64,000 nt of DNA, from contig CM119269.1 in assembly GCA_051294375.1 (NCBI GenBank), positions 19,567,936-19,631,935 on the forward strand, in the 5' to 3' direction. The notes under the pieces are model-generated. The model saw only the letters and a list, made by a program, of their open reading frames with translations. It made no database searches and had not been told where the DNA came from. Below are positions 1 through 12,565 of the stretch, one piece after another; the first letter of the stretch is position 1, and each line of letters starts with the position of its first letter. Source of the DNA: Paraspadella gotoi. Taxonomy: Eukaryota; Chaetognatha. The position numbers and the translations under genes are program-made.

Positions 1-838
1 CTTCGTCTGACCCCATCATCCTCTGCTTCGCCCCATTTCGATGGGCGCGCGCGCCATCATCGGGGTGCTCCGCAGATCATCTCTTACCCTCTCTGCGTCA
101 CCCGGATGCGATCCCGGGCGGTCTTTCCATCTCCATCACCCAATCCTGGCTGTGTCTTCCTCATCTCTCTCTCCACATGGCCTCTTGTGTCCCATCTCTC
201 GTCCATCATGCAGTCTTTCCACTCATCTCTTCCCATCTCTTCTCTTTCCATCTCTTCCCGCCTGCCCCGCGATTTATCTGTGAACTGAATCGCAGTCGTT
301 TTGAGCGGGATTTATGCTCGCCTGCGTTTGTATTCGTTCTCTTCCGGTGCAAGATACGATAAGCGCATGTCTCGCGCGGAGTTTGTAGCGCGTGACGCGT
401 TGGGCCGCGATATTCTCGGCCATTCTACAATTCACGGGCCAATATATTCGATCTCATTTCCTTCTCCTCTTTTGTTTGGTCGGCCGTCTCGGTTTCGATC
501 TTTATTTGTTCTTCTTGCAAGAAACGAAATTTTAGTTGTAATTTACAATACAAAATATGTCAGCATGCGTTTTGACAGGATGGAGAGCTCCCGGCGGCAG
601 TGTTGCTCTCTCCTCGTACATTACGGAGAATTATAACGATCAACAGCTGGAGGTTCCATTCTAGACTGTTGTGTTGGAAAAATAGTCTGATTCAATCCTA
701 TTTTTATCCGTATTTTTTACCAATTTCTTCTCTGATTGGCAGTTGAATTGGTATCCGGAAAGTATTTCTCAAAAAGTTTCCCTAATAACCAATTTTCCCG
801 TTTCAATTTGTCTAGCAAACTTTGAAAAAATTCCCCTC
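1..838. other. No gene seen
   Basis: Mixed-composition DNA. Short open frames overlap on the + strand, but none has a convincing start, splice context or codon pattern. It is moderately CpG-rich around 30-130 and 360-420. I see no RNA gene or clear mobile element. Confidence 0.5.
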
Positions 839-1195
839 AAAACTCTTCGTCCGTCTTCTCTCTCTCTATCTCTCTTGTCCTCTCTCCCTCTCTCTCTCTC
901 TCTCTGTCTCTCTGCTCTCTTCCTCTGCTCTCTCTGCATCTCTCCTGCATCCGCGTCTCCGCTCCTCATCTTGGGGTCTAGTCAATTCGAAGTCGTTATC
1001 GAACGTTCTTCGGTTTTGTTGGTTTTCTCGATTTCTGTTTTGTGGCAGCGAAATGTGAGCAAATGTCACGAAGAAACAGCATAGCTTGTTTTTTTTTTTC
1101 CCCTTTTTGTTTTCTCTTTCTCTCTCTCTCTTCCTCTCTCTCTCTCCTCTCCTCTCTCTCTCTCTATCTTCTCCTCTCTCTCTCATTCGTCTTTC

Positions 1196-1231
<36 letters not shown>

Positions 1232-1257
1232 ACTCTCTCTCTCTCCTCTCGTCTTTC
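839..1257. repeat. (CT)n-rich microsatellite block
   Basis: Two interrupted CT tracts (839-950 and 1104-1255) are separated by about 150 bp of ordinary sequence and broken by single T, G or A changes. All open frames over it are poly S-L or poly R-E readings of the dinucleotide and are not genes. Confidence 0.95.
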
Positions 1258-2379
1258 AGAAATGTTTCGACATGAAAAAGACTTTTAACAACCCTTCCAA
1301 AAATGGTTCATAAATTTTCATCCATTCTCAAAATTTCTCACGTTTAATTTAAATTTTTTCCTTTTACTCTCCATTTTCGTGATGGACGTTTTCACCGAAA
1401 ACGAATCAGTTTCCTTCAATAATTTCAGGAAAAAGAGAAGTGAAATAAGTTTTGATTTTCTTAAGACAGCAGAAAACCGGGGGCAATTACTTGGCGGTGG
1501 ACGTCCTGGACCAAATGGTATGAATTAAGTAAACGTAAAAGTTCGGAATTTTTCTTTCCGTAATCTTATGGACCAATGTTTTTTTTTGGAAGAAAAAAGT
1601 ATTTTTTATTTCTCATGTAGCTTTAACTGAGCCCCTCGCAAGATTTTGTGTAATTAAAAACAAATGAATAAGCAACTATTAAATCAGTATGAATTGTCGA
1701 GCTCTCTGGTTTACTCTCCTGGAGGAGGGATATTTGGGGTGGCAATTGTCGAAACGAAGTGAATTTAGCAGTTTTCCATTAATCAGATGAGCAGATTATT
1801 CTTATACATTAATTAGAGTCGGTTATGGCAACGGGGGAACATGTGGTGATGCCGGGTGTGAGGCATCTCCTGACAAAGCTGGACGCTCAGGGTTTGGAAC
1901 TCTGCAGTGACCGTGTTTTTGCCGCTCCAATCACACTTTAACCACAGCGTGAACCGTGGAGGGGATTGAAACCCGGAAAACTCCATGGTTAGTAAACGAA
2001 TCTGTGGCTGTCTTACTCTAGTTTAAATCTGTTTTTTCATAACCAAAAAGAAAAAATTTAAAGTTTACTCCTCTTTTAAAACCCTTTTTTGGTCAAAAAT
2101 TCATGCCCCTTCTGATATTTAAGATCCGGATTCTCTCCCCTCCTCTCGGCACGGCGCTCCTACCTTCAGGGTCCAGTGCAATGGTTCTACGACGACGACG
2201 AACAACAAGACGACCCGTCCCGTGTTTTGATTTAGACCGCCTTTTTCCCCATCGACGCGTGAAAAAATTGTGTCGTCAACCAAAAAAAGGATTCAATTTT
2301 TACGAAAATGCGATCAGCACGCCTCGGCGTCCATCATCATCGGCAAAGGCCATGGTCGGACTCGAGCGTAGGCGGGGTT
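1258..2379. other. No gene seen; AT-rich spacer
   Basis: AT-rich DNA with homopolymer runs. A more balanced patch at about 1800-1990 has no sustained open frame. I find nothing that can be called. Confidence 0.5.
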
Positions 2380-3295
2380 CTCCCCCTCTCTCTCGTCTCT
2401 CTCTCTCTCCGTCTCTCTCTCTCCTCCCTCTTGCTCTTCTCTCTCGTCTCTCTCTCTCTCGTCTATTTTCTCAGGTTTTCTCTTTCTTGGTTCTTTCTCT
2501 CCAGTGCAGAGTGAGCATGCGTGTCTCTGTCGTCTCTCTCGGGTATGTTGTTCCTGGAGGGCGAGGTCACAGGTTCCAGTGTGATCTCTCTATTACTCGT
2601 CTCTCATCTCTGCTCTTCTCTCTCTCCCGATCTTCTGCTGCTGCTCTGTGTCTCTCCTCTCTTCTCCTCCGTCTGGCGGTCTTTATCGCCTCTTTCCTCT
2701 CTCTTTCTTTCTCTCTCTCGTCTCGTCTCTCTCTCCCGTCTCCTATCGTCTCCTCTCTCTCTGCTCTCTGTCACTTCTCCTCATCTGTGGTCTCTCCTCT
2801 CCTCTCACCTCCTCCTCTTTCTTTCTTTCTTGACTTCGTGTTATCTAAAAAAAACGGAAAAATTTGAAATTGTAAATAACCTCTGAACGCTAAAGAAGAA
2901 GGAAATAAAATTTTAAGACCGACCATACTTGTTCCTTTGGCTATTATTGATGTTGCTAGAATACAATGTATGCTCTCTCTCTCGTCTCTCTCTCTCTCTC
3001 GCATCGGGAGTCACCGTCTCGTCTCCGAGTCTCGTCTCTCTCCTCTCTCTCTTCTCCTCTCTCTCTCCTCTGAATAGACCCCTGGTTGCGCGGATTGCCG
3101 CAATTTAAAAAATTTCCTCGTCTCCGCCCTTTTTATTTCCCACACACGCGGACGGCGGACGCGGGGGTCGTGGGCGCGGGATAGAACCCCCCTCCCACAG
3201 CCACCACCGCTCTCTCACCCCTTTCTATCTCTCTTCTCTCTCCGCTCCCTCCTCCACAGTCTCGTTCCCCCTCTCGCTCTCTCTCGCCTCGCGCG
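2380..3295. repeat. Long degenerate (CT)n/(TCTCG)n region
   Basis: About 900 bp dominated by TCTCTC and TCTCGTCTC units (densest 2380-2520, 2590-2840, 2970-3075 and 3205-3295), interrupted by ordinary sequence near 2530-2580 and 2840-2970. The 254-residue + strand frame from 2103 is largely this repeat and is not treated as a gene. Confidence 0.9.
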
Positions 3296-3360
3296 TCATA
3301 TTCGCCCGGTCCGTTTTCCTGCCTCGAATTGATTAGTGGGACCTCCTTTTTCGCAACATA

Positions 3361-3720
3361 AAAAGCTCATATGCTGTCGCCTAACGAACGACCCCTGCCG
3401 ACGACGAACGACGAACGGATACGAATGAACGGCGAGACGACGACAGCGACAACAACGACGACGACGTCCGCGTCGCGCGCAGAACGTCCTTGACATCGTC
3501 GTCGAGTCATCGTCATTAGGATTCCTCCTTGGAATAAAGAAATTAAAAGAAAAGAAATAAAAAAAAAAAAAAACCAGAATCGAAAAAAAAGAAGAAAGAA
3601 AGCGAGTACCGGGAAATTGAGCGTCAAAGAAGACGGAGGAAGGACGGAGAAAGGAGGCGGGGCTCCGTACCTGACGAACGACGACGACGAAGACGAACGA
3701 GAACGAACAAAACGAACTTT
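3361..3720. repeat. GACGAAC/GACGAC triplet-rich patches
   Basis: Two patches (3378-3500 and 3670-3720) are built from GACGAAC, GACGAC and related CpG-containing triplets, flanking an A-rich stretch (3535-3600). Frames here read poly D/R/V and are not supported as coding. Confidence 0.7.
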
Positions 3721-3744
3721 CGGCTACAGGACATCGACGTCCGC

Positions 3745-4167
3745 CTAGCAACGAAAAAAACGATCGTCCTTCAAAAAATCAATATAAGACGTCGCACTCT
3801 GTATCTCAGGAATGTGGGAACCGCAAAGATCCCTGAATCTCCGGTTCCGAACTGCGAACTTTCCGAATTCGGAAAAAAAAACAATCTTTGCGTTAAGCGT
3901 CGAAGATTCGAATTTCAGAATGAAGGGACGAAAATTTCTAAAAGCGACGATTTCGCCTTCGTCCGCGACGTACTCCTTCACGACGAACCACCCAATTTCC
4001 CCGATTGCCAGCGCCGAGCCCATCGCCACATCGTCGACCAGCCCAGACAACCTATCCTTCTCCCTCCTCATTTTCATGTCCCGATCAAATTCCGCAGAAC
4101 TATAAGCCGAAAAAGAGACGACGAATCTGCGGTCGCTCTCTTTCGCCTCACCTTCGGCCGTCGCCAA
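3745..4167 (-). CDS. Coding-potential island, strand unresolved
   Basis: A 140-codon minus-strand frame begins at a TTG with no good ATG at its 5' end, so if real it is part of an exon. It has varied amino-acid content, many G/C third positions, a hydrophobic stretch around VAMGSALAIGEIGWFVV, and a C-terminal half rich in F, R and E. A + strand frame (3812-4105, ATG start, Ser/Thr/Pro-rich) overlaps it and also looks codon-biased, so the two cannot be separated by eye. A GTGAGG donor-like site on the minus strand lies inside the 5' end. The product is not recognised. The 25-N gap at 4214 lies just upstream on the minus strand. Confidence 0.25.
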   Translation of the reverse strand: MATAEGEAKESDRRFVVSFSAYSSAEFDRDMKMRREKDRLSGLVDDVAMGSALAIGEIGWFVVKEYVADEGEIVAFRNFRPFILKFESSTLNAKIVFFSEFGKFAVRNRRFRDLCGSHIPEIQSATSYIDFLKDDRFFRC

Positions 4168-4213
4168 CGGAGGCGGAAGGGGACACCGTGAGGCGGCGGC
4201 GAAGAATGACGGC

Positions 4214-4238
4214 NNNNNNNNNNNNNNNNNNNNNNNNN
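4214..4238. other. 25-N assembly gap
   Basis: Exactly 25 Ns. The same size recurs at 5029, 38079 and 54676, which suggests a placeholder from gap-filling software rather than a measured distance. Confidence 0.95.
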
Positions 4239-4445
4239 ATGGGAGAGATGGGAAGAGAGGATGGGAGAGATGGGAAGAGATGATGGGAGAGATGGGAAGA
4301 GAGGATGGGAGAAATGGGAAGAGATGTCAAAAGAAAGTCAAAAATGGGGAAAACGGAAAATCAGAAATTGGGAAAGACGAAGGAAATGGAGGAATAGAAA
4401 ATCAGAAATAAGGAAAGACGAAGGAAATGGAGGAATAGAAAAGAG
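4239..4445. repeat. Purine minisatellites (about 22 bp and 43 bp)
   Basis: Positions 4239-4326 hold about four copies of a unit of about 22 bp built from ATGGGAGAGATGGGAAGAG. Positions 4361-4442 hold two near-identical copies of a 43-bp unit containing GGAAAGACGAAGGAAATGG. No coding sense is apparent. Confidence 0.85.
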
Positions 4446-4549
4446 GAAATAGGGAAGAGCTCAAAACGGGACTGAAGGAAAAGAGAGAAAGAATCAGAAG
4501 GAAACAGAAGCCCTGGGACAAAGAGAGAAACCGCTTGGTCTGCTGACGA

Positions 4550-4883
4550 CGAAGGAGAGGGAGAGATCGAGAGAAAGGGAACGAGAGGGAGGAAGAGAAG
4601 AGAGAGAGGAGAGAGAGAGAGAGAGAGAAGAGATGAGAAGGAGAGAAGAGAGAGATGAGAGAAAGGCGGAAATGCTTCTTGAACCTCCGTTAAGTGTCGT
4701 GTTATCAGCGACGCTTTATCAATTAGTCTAATGGGCGTCGACGCTGGGGACGACTGACGACGACGGTGGACGACGACGGACTAGTTGACGACGTGACGGA
4801 GCGTTGACGACGAGACGAGACGATGACGACGAATGACGACGAGGAAACCGTTTTCAGGAGAAATCGGACCAAAAAGTTTCAGA

Positions 4884-4962
<79 letters not shown>

Positions 4963-5053
4963 ACGAGAGAGCAGAAGGATAGGCTCAATGAATATGGAAA
5001 TATCTTCTTTCTTTTTTCCTCCTGTTCTNNNNNNNNNNNNNNNNNNNNNNNNN
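4550..5053. repeat. (GA)n tracts, GACGAC patch and 25-N gap
   Basis: GA-rich tracts at 4556-4670 and 4883-4975 flank a GACGAC triplet patch (4735-4840). A 25-N gap occupies 5029-5053 and is followed by an A run. Confidence 0.9.
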
Positions 5054-6700
5054 AAAAAAAAAAAAACTCGAAAAGTCTCAGCGAAGAAGAAAAGAAAGCG
5101 AGACTGAGTCAGACGCAGAGGGAAAAGAAAAGGAGAGAGGAAAAAGGAAGTATCGGGGAAAAGGTGAGACAGATAGAGACAGAGATACGAGGAGATGAAA
5201 GCAATAAAGATGGAGACGGAGAAGAAGCAAAAGTGAAAGATAAGAGGAGAACTTGTTAAATATAATGAATTTAACTAAACGAAGATAGAAACAGCAATAA
5301 ATATGAAGAATTTGAAATCTCTCTTGATCTTATTATATATTATTATTTCCTAGATTTCCTGGAAACATTTAACTTCGAATGTACAATGTACAATGCTACA
5401 ATCCGAAAAGCTTCACCATGGACCGACCGAAAAAAAAGGTGTTAAAGTGTAGCTGAGACGCACGAAAATGGAATCTGGAGAATTTCGACGAAATCGAAGA
5501 AGCGGAACGTAGATCTGGAGAAGCGAGAAAGAAAAAAATAATAGAAAAAAAAAGAAAAAAGGATAGAAAAAAGGATATAATGGGATGAAGTGAAATAAAA
5601 ATCGTAAAAGAGAGAAAATGACGAAAAGAGGTAGAGTTTAACAAAGATTGACAAATGAAGGACAGAAAAGGGGGAAAAATGATTACGAGAACAGATGGTA
5701 ATATAGTACATGATATACGATGTGTAAATCGTAAAAAAGAAAAAAAAACACGAGTTGGAGGTGAAAAAGTTGATGGGGATAAAAAAAATTAGTATTAAAA
5801 AAAAGGAGAAGAAGTGAAAGGAAATCTTTGAAAAGCGCTCATACATGTAAATGTTCTCGATGCCTCGGAGTCGAATCGCGTAAATGAATCCCGAGATTTT
5901 CTCTCAGAAAACTCGAATTTTCCTTTTCTCTTTCCGAATAAATTTTAATGGGATGAAAGGGATTCGAAAAATAGAGGAAAGGAGGAAAAAAATTGAAAAA
6001 AAAAGGGGGAAAAAAAGGGAAAAAAAAGAAGGAGAAAGAAATGGTGGAAGATAATGGGATTTAAGGAGAATTGGAAGAAGTTGAATGCGATGACGATGAT
6101 GACGACGGAAAATACGATGACGATGAGGCAGTTTACGATTCTGCTGATAATGTAGATGGCGACGACTTGGATCAACACGCGACGATAAGTTTGACTACAT
6201 TTTCCACCAAAATGTCAAATTTGTTGAAAAGAGAAACGATAGCAACGTCGATGATTATCATTGAGAGTTTTTAGATAGCTATAAAACTGTATTTAATCTC
6301 AGCCTATTTGATTTAAATTCGAATACATAGTCGTAACAATTATAAATCGACATAAGGTGATAATAAATTTCACGACGTTTAATTATAGACACGGCGAAAA
6401 AAAATTGGTGCCGCAATTTAATTTTTCCTCGAGATTTAATTTTTTTTTTTTTTTTTTATGATACGATCTCCGTTTTTCGACGGTTTTATTAATTGTCCTA
6501 TTAGAGCAAAAGCACAAAACATACTTTCCATCTTTTTCCATTCCATTACTTTTTAAAATTTTACATTTCCGTTTGGAATTCTGATTTTATGGCCTCGTTA
6601 TTTCTGAAATTAAAACAATAAAGAAAGATTTATTCAATAAAAAAAAAATTTGGATCTGGATTTTTAAAAAGAATTACCCCTTCAAAGATTTGGGGGCATT
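5054..6700. other. No gene seen; purine-rich then AT-rich
   Basis: The + strand is strongly A/G-biased to about 6060, which makes the minus-strand frames at 5396-5846 and 5945-6178 poly F/S/L readings. A short GAT/GAC triplet stretch at 6085-6170 reads as acidic codons. The rest is AT-rich with no credible exon. Confidence 0.55.
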
Positions 6701-6706
6701 AACCCT

Positions 6707-7145
6707 GATTTCTTTTTTTTTTTTTTTTTTTTTTGCCGTTTTAGTCGAAGGTTCGTGCGAAGAAATTTCTTTTCTGTTTTGCTTCTCTTTTTATTTCTTC
6801 ATTTTATTTCTCGTTTTCTTTGTTTTTCTTTTCATTTCTTCATTTCTTCTCTTTTTCTGTTTTTCTTTTCTTTTAATTTCTCCATTTTATTTCGTTTTCT
6901 TTGTTTTTCTTTTCATTACTTTATTTTTTATCTTTTTTATGTTTTTTTTTTTCATTTTCTTTTTTTCTCTTTTTTCTGTTTTTCTTTTCTTTTCATTTCT
7001 TCATTTTATTTCGTTTTCTCTGTTTTTATTTTCATTTCTTCGTTTTTCTGTTTTTTCTCTTTTTCTTTTCATTTCTTCATTTTTTCTCTTTTTTCTGTTT
7101 TTCTTTTCATTTTATTTTGTTCTCTTCTTTCGATTTCTCTTCCCT
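6707..7145. repeat. T-rich minisatellite
   Basis: Recurring blocks resembling TTTTCTTTTCATTTCTTC and TTTCGTTTTCTTTG with variable spacing form a degenerate tandem array of about 430 bp. The 176-residue + frame (poly F/S/L) is a by-product of the repeat. Confidence 0.85.
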
Positions 7146-7219
7146 TCATTTTCCTTAGGCCTCGTGACACGTAAGGAAAATAATGAAATTCTTAAGGCTC
7201 CGTCTGAAAAAGTAAGTTG

Positions 7220-7805
7220 AGGTAAGTAACTCTCTCTTTCTCTCTCTTTTTTCTCTCTATCTCTCCTTTTCTCTCTAACTTTAGATTCGATTTCCAATAT
7301 TATCTCTTTCCTCCTTCCCTTCCTTTACTTTTCTATACTTGCTTTAATGACTCATTCTTTTTATGTTTCATTAGTTTCTTGCCCCTATAAACGTGACATG
7401 TTTTATTTGTATTCATATTTGCGTTTCATGTCCAATCTCATTCTAAATCTTTATTTTTTTTCTTCTTTCCTTTCCTTTTCGTTCGAGTCGCGATATTTCT
7501 GTCTTTTCTTCCTTTTACTGTTTCTCTTTCTGCCTCAGCTATCCTTTCCTCTTAATTCTTATCTTTTCTCTCACATCCTCTCTTCTCAGTCTTGTTCTTG
7601 ATGAGGTGCAGTTTAGAGACGCGAATTTCGTTTCTCCGTCACGTGATCGGTCGAGGAAGATGAGAGGGAAGAGAAGCAAAAAAAAAGAGAGGAAAAAGCG
7701 GAAAAAACGAATAAAAGGGAAAGAAAGAAAAGAGAGAGGAGAAAAAAAGGAGGAAAGAACGAGAGAGGAAGAGAGAAAAAGAGGTAGAAAAAGAACGAAT
7801 GCTGC

Positions 7806-7895
<90 letters not shown>

Positions 7896-8348
7896 AAAGG
7901 ATATTCAGGTATGCGAGGACGCTGAGGGGAAAAAAAGAAAGCCTTAAAAACACGAAAACGCATAGACTATAATGTTGCTTCATCGTCCCTCCCACTTCTC
8001 TTTTTTTCTTTTTCTCTTTCTACATATCTTTCTCTACAGTTGGCAGTTTAGTATTTCAAGGACTATTTTAATAAATAAATATAAATATCTCATAAATCCG
8101 AGTTCTAAAAGGAAATGTTACCTTGGTTTTTTCGGATGAAAAAACAAAACCAATTTTATATTCAAGTTTCAACTAGAATAAGTTCAAATATCCATCTATT
8201 ATGACTTTGAAAGGAATCGTAAAATTCACTGGGCTTAGCCTTTACCTCCATATTTTCGGATTCTATCTGGATTGCTTTCTTTCCTGGGCGTTTAACACAT
8301 GTTCATTCTCCATATAGTGCCTCTATTCTTTCTTCCCTGATTATATGC

Positions 8349-8393
<45 letters not shown>

Positions 8394-8497
8394 CTACCTT
8401 TCTTTCTCTTTTTCTCTGCCATGCACAAAGCAGAGGCTGAATTGAATTTTAATTAATAGATCCATTGGGAGAAATTTTTTTCTCATTTCCCGCGCAT
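7220..8497. repeat. CT and GA microsatellites in gene-free DNA
   Basis: Short CT stretch at 7228-7278, purine-rich sequence at 7660-7800, an essentially uninterrupted (GA)n of about 86 bp at 7808-7894, and a (CT)n tract at 8350-8388. Nothing codes between them. Confidence 0.9.
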
Positions 8498-8612
8498 CTC
8501 TGCGTGCGATTTAGTCTCTGCGTGGGTCCTAGTATCTGCGTGCGTTTTTGTCTCCGCGTGCGTCTTAGTCTCTGCGTGCCTTTTAGTGTCCTTTTAGTCT
8601 CTACGTCTCTGC
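8498..8612. repeat. 18-bp minisatellite, about 5.5 units
   Basis: Units resemble CTCTGCGTGCGTTTTAGT and repeat every 18 bp with substitutions; the last unit is shortened. Because 18 is a multiple of three, the + frame is kept open and reads a cysteine-containing hexapeptide repeat. That openness is not evidence of coding. Confidence 0.85.
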
Positions 8613-8639
8613 GTCTCTTTTATTTTGTCACTAGTTCGG

Positions 8640-9410
8640 GTTCGAAATAAAGAGCGAGAGAAAAAAACAAAAATTTTCGCCGATAAAACAAACGCCGATA
8701 ATTATCGCGTTTAGCGGCATTTTTTTTTGGTGATGATAAAACTTTTATATATCTTTTTCGTCGCAAGCTTTTTACGAATTTGCTTGTTAAATCCAAGTTA
8801 ACGAAAGACTACGTTTGATGTGTCGCTTTAATTCTTACTAATCACGAAAAAAAAAAGATTAAATCGATACTCGTTTTAAAACAACCACAAGAGGGATTAA
8901 AAAGAAAACCAGTTTGATGGTAGAAAAGCAGAGAGAGAGATACGAGAGAGACGGACCAGCACGGAAGGAGAGAATACGCGGGAAGCAGGAGCGACGAGAG
9001 AGAGAGAAAGAGACAGACGATGGGAAAAAGAAGATGAGAGAAAGAGAACGAATGAGCCGATGCGAATTTGACCACGTTTTTGGCTTTTATTACCTTGTGT
9101 CTGCATCTGACCTGAAAAACGAGAAAAATCGAAGAACTGAGTCCAAATGGAAAAAATTGGAATTGAAAAAAAAAAAACATAGAAATGGAAAAGTGTCAAA
9201 ATGGAAATAGATTGAAAAGGATAGGTTGTGAAAAGTAATAAAAAGCAACTAGAGAAATATTTCGCGCAAGGAATGAAAATTGTCAAAATTAAACGTAATG
9301 ATGGAAAAGGTATGTAAAAGTAAAAAAATTTTATCTAAAGAAAAGAAGTCAATTTTTGTAGTTATTCGCGTGAATCATTGCGTATTAATCACGAAAGAAT
9401 CCGGAAACCA

Positions 9411-9412
<2 letters not shown>
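8640..9412. other. No gene seen
   Basis: AT-rich to 8900, then purine-rich with short GA stretches around 8930-9050. No splice-flanked open frame is apparent. Confidence 0.5.

Positions 9413-9506
<94 letters not shown>
9413..9506. repeat. (GA)n microsatellite, about 94 bp
   Basis: A nearly perfect GA dinucleotide run. The flanking frames read poly R-E on + and poly S-L on minus. Confidence 0.97.
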
Positions 9507-9508
<2 letters not shown>

Positions 9509-9594
9509 CAAGCTCGGCAGAGAGCGATCACTTTGGAAGATGGATGTTCGGTTGGTTCGGTGTTCGGGAACGAGAGCGCACCTTCTCTTTTTGG

Positions 9595-9690
9595 AGCTGT
9601 GATAGAACTGTGATAGAACTGTGATGGAACTTGGATAGAACTGTGATAAATGGCGATGGAACTGCAATGGCACTACGATGGAACTGTTTT
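9595..9690. repeat. About 12-bp minisatellite (GAACTGTGATAG)
   Basis: About seven units related to GAACTGTGATAG, some changed to GAACTGCAATGG or expanded, directly downstream of the GA tract. No function is implied. Confidence 0.75.
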
Positions 9691-9699
9691 GAAATTTCG

Positions 9700-11431
9700 A
9701 GCTGCGACTATACGTAGCGGTGTTCGAATATGACGAGACTGCAATTGGTGAGATAATTAAATTAATTCGGGTAGGGCTTTATTAAGAAACAAAAATTACT
9801 AAATATCCACTTCGAAATAAAGAAAAAAACTAATTGAATAATAAAATTTTCTCATTAATGTTCACGTTTGCGTCGCTTCGTAATTATCTAGTTTATTAAG
9901 TCCTAACTAATTAGTTACAATTAAATCGGCTTCCCCCTTTTCACTCGGTCCGTTGACCAAAAATCCAGGTCAGAAATGGATTCCCTCCTCATAAATTCGG
10001 TCTCGGTTTCGACGGCTTAAGGGGATTGTCAATCGTGGCTTCGGAATGACGTTCTTTTTAATCGTTTTAGAATAATTTACTCAGTTCGAAGTATAAACTA
10101 AAAACGTTTAAATTCCGTTGTGAAACCCGTTGTTACTATCATTGCATTATTCATTTCTGATTTATTTTCATGTTGATAGGAATAGCCGATTAATTATTTT
10201 TTTATCAATATATCTATTTACCTGTAATCAGTTTTCAATCAATTTTCTCCGACGGAAAAAAATTTGAAATTTGAAATTTGAAATATACTTTAAAAAATAT
10301 ATTTTAAATATTTTTTGCATCACTTTATTGACTATTAGGTAGTAAATACTTAAAATAAATTTTACGAAAAGCAACATTCCGTCGACTCTTCTCGAGAGAA
10401 CAACGTCAACTATACCAAAATGTTGAGCACAACAACAACAACAACTTTTAACTCAATCACCCTTCGAAATATTCGTGACCTTAAATCGTTGAGATGAAAC
10501 GAAGACAAAAATTAGTTATTCATTTTTTTTTTTTTTGCATCTGGATGTTCAAGTCTTTCAGTTTTCGGCCCCTTTGGCGTTTTGGCCCTCGTACGATTTA
10601 TCCCCTTGAATTTTTCGGCACAATGAGAGTTTAACCTCTTAAAATATGGACTTGTACTTTCCACGTAAAAAACCGGGGACTTTTTTATGATTAGGCTACT
10701 TTATTCTTTGCTTTAGCTTCCCCGAGTATTAATCTTCATTTTCGGCTAAATCAAGTTTATCCACTGGATAAACATTTAGTCTTTGCCTCTGATCCGGAAA
10801 GAAAATCCATTGAAGTCGCTAACAAGTGAACGAGGGATTCCGCTCAACCTCAGCAAAAAGGAAAAAAGGCTACAAGTACAGAAATGTTTAGAGCTTCTTC
10901 TCCGCGTATAACAAGCGTCACATTATAGACGAACACCTTAAGTTACGCAGCAGAGCGGGACAATCGTATTGCAAACGAATTCCGAACCTCAACAGTAAAA
11001 ACTGCCGAGCATAAAGAAAGTAGTTCTTGGCGGCTGGGCGCCAAAAAATGTATTCAACTTCTTGAAATGGTGACATTACAGCGAGACGTGTCTATCCGAA
11101 ACGAAAGCGAACGTACAGTGGAACACGTGCGTCATTTTCATACTTTTTTTTATTCGTCCTGAAAAAAAAAAGTCCATTTTTATTTCGACGAAACGAAGAA
11201 ACAGGAAAATAAAAGAGAGAGAAAATGCAGGAGAAAAGAAAGAAGGAAAAAGAAAGAAACACAGAAGGGATAAAAGGAAGAGAAAATGGGGAAATTTCTT
11301 TGCCATGAAACCTATTATGGAGCAGAGAGAGAGAGAGAGAGAGAGAGAGAATTTCGGTTTTTTCCTATTCGTTTTTCCTCCGAAATCCAGTGTGGATGAA
11401 TTTAAAAGGAAAAACACGAAAGTTCTCTCTT

Positions 11432-11472
<41 letters not shown>

Positions 11473-12080
11473 GGAAAAAATTGGCTTACCTAAAAAGGTT
11501 GTTCTCTGAAACGGGAGTGCAAGCGACGTCGGGCGTGCGTCTCGACAACCGACGGCTTTTCCTTCGTTTGACACCCGGCCCGAGAAGGGAGTTGTGGTGG
11601 GAGGGAATGAGGTTGTGGTGAAAAAAAAAAGGCTTAAATTGCGCAAAGGATTTGGTTAATGTGGTGAAAAAAGGTACAAATGGAAAAAGAGATGGGATCA
11701 TGGAAGTGAATTTTAATGGTACCGAGTTGAAGATACATTGACCGCTGAAAAATGCTCGATGTCGTTGCAACATTAAAAGTTTTTACTGTGAGGACGATTG
11801 GGGCAAAAATGAATGGTAAATGATTGGGGTCGGGGTTTTCCGGGAGAGACTTTGAAACCAATCGGCGACGACAGGATTTTGACGGCCTCATCGGTTTTAA
11901 GCTGGATTTTAGGTTTTACGGAGAAAGGATTTCCTTTGAGTGATAAAAGGAAGGGTTATATTCAGTTCAAGCTTAGTTTGGAAAAGGGTCTTAACCCTAT
12001 CTTTGCAGGGAATTCATCCGGTGATGCAATCCTTCTTTCCAACCCTAATTCGTTCATTTATAGATTATTTCAATGATTTA
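9700..12080. other. No gene seen; includes GA/CT pair
   Basis: AT-rich DNA with a short GAAATTT tandem (10260-10285). A (GA)n tract at 11324-11349 and a complementary (CT)n tract at 11436-11466 lie about 87 bp apart and could pair. Open frames between 11486 and 12076 on both strands lack consistent splice sites or codon bias. Confidence 0.5.
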
Positions 12081-12084
12081 TAAA

Positions 12085-12165
12085 TTTATTATTTATTCGT
12101 TCGTTCATTTATTCATTCATTCATTAATTCATCATTTCATTCATCAATTTATTCATCGAGTTTAC
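12085..12165. repeat. (TTCA)n/(TTCG)n tetranucleotide repeat
   Basis: Degenerate TTCATTCATTTATTCATT run. Similar ATTC-type repeats occur near 31780, 50570 and 56650. Confidence 0.85.
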
Positions 12166-12354
12166 TTCATTCCATTTGTATTTTATGTATATATTAACTC
12201 AGTCCTTCATGCCGTCGTTCACCTCCTGCATGAGAGCAATTCATGTGCTGATCAAACCTAATTCATTCGGCAGCCATTCATTCACACGGTTACTCAAGAC
12301 CAATACAACGTTACGCGGAATCTTTATCCAGGTCAAAACCCATTTGAAGCACAG

Positions 12355-12521
12355 AGAGCGAGAGAAAGAGAGAGAGAGACAGAGAGTGACAGAGAGAGAC
12401 AGAGAGAGGCATATAGAGAAAGAGAGACAGAGCTAGAGAGAGAGACAAACACCATCAAACTTTCAGTCAAAGAATTGAGAATGCAGAGGCTTCTAATTCC
12501 TCTGTCACAGATAGAAAAGAA

Positions 12522-12562
<41 letters not shown>
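12355..12562. repeat. (GA)n tracts
   Basis: An interrupted GA/CAGA tract at 12355-12447 and a clean GA tract at 12523-12562. Confidence 0.9.

Positions 12563-12565
<3 letters not shown>

Noticed and set aside
866-1313. Overlapping frames on both strands of poly S-L and poly R-E
   Set aside because: They translate (CT)n/(GA)n dinucleotides. The same pattern appears at every microsatellite in the window.
9413-9690. Possible CRISPR-like alternation of repeats
   Set aside because: Eukaryotic context; the repeats are a dinucleotide tract and a 12-bp minisatellite without unique spacers.
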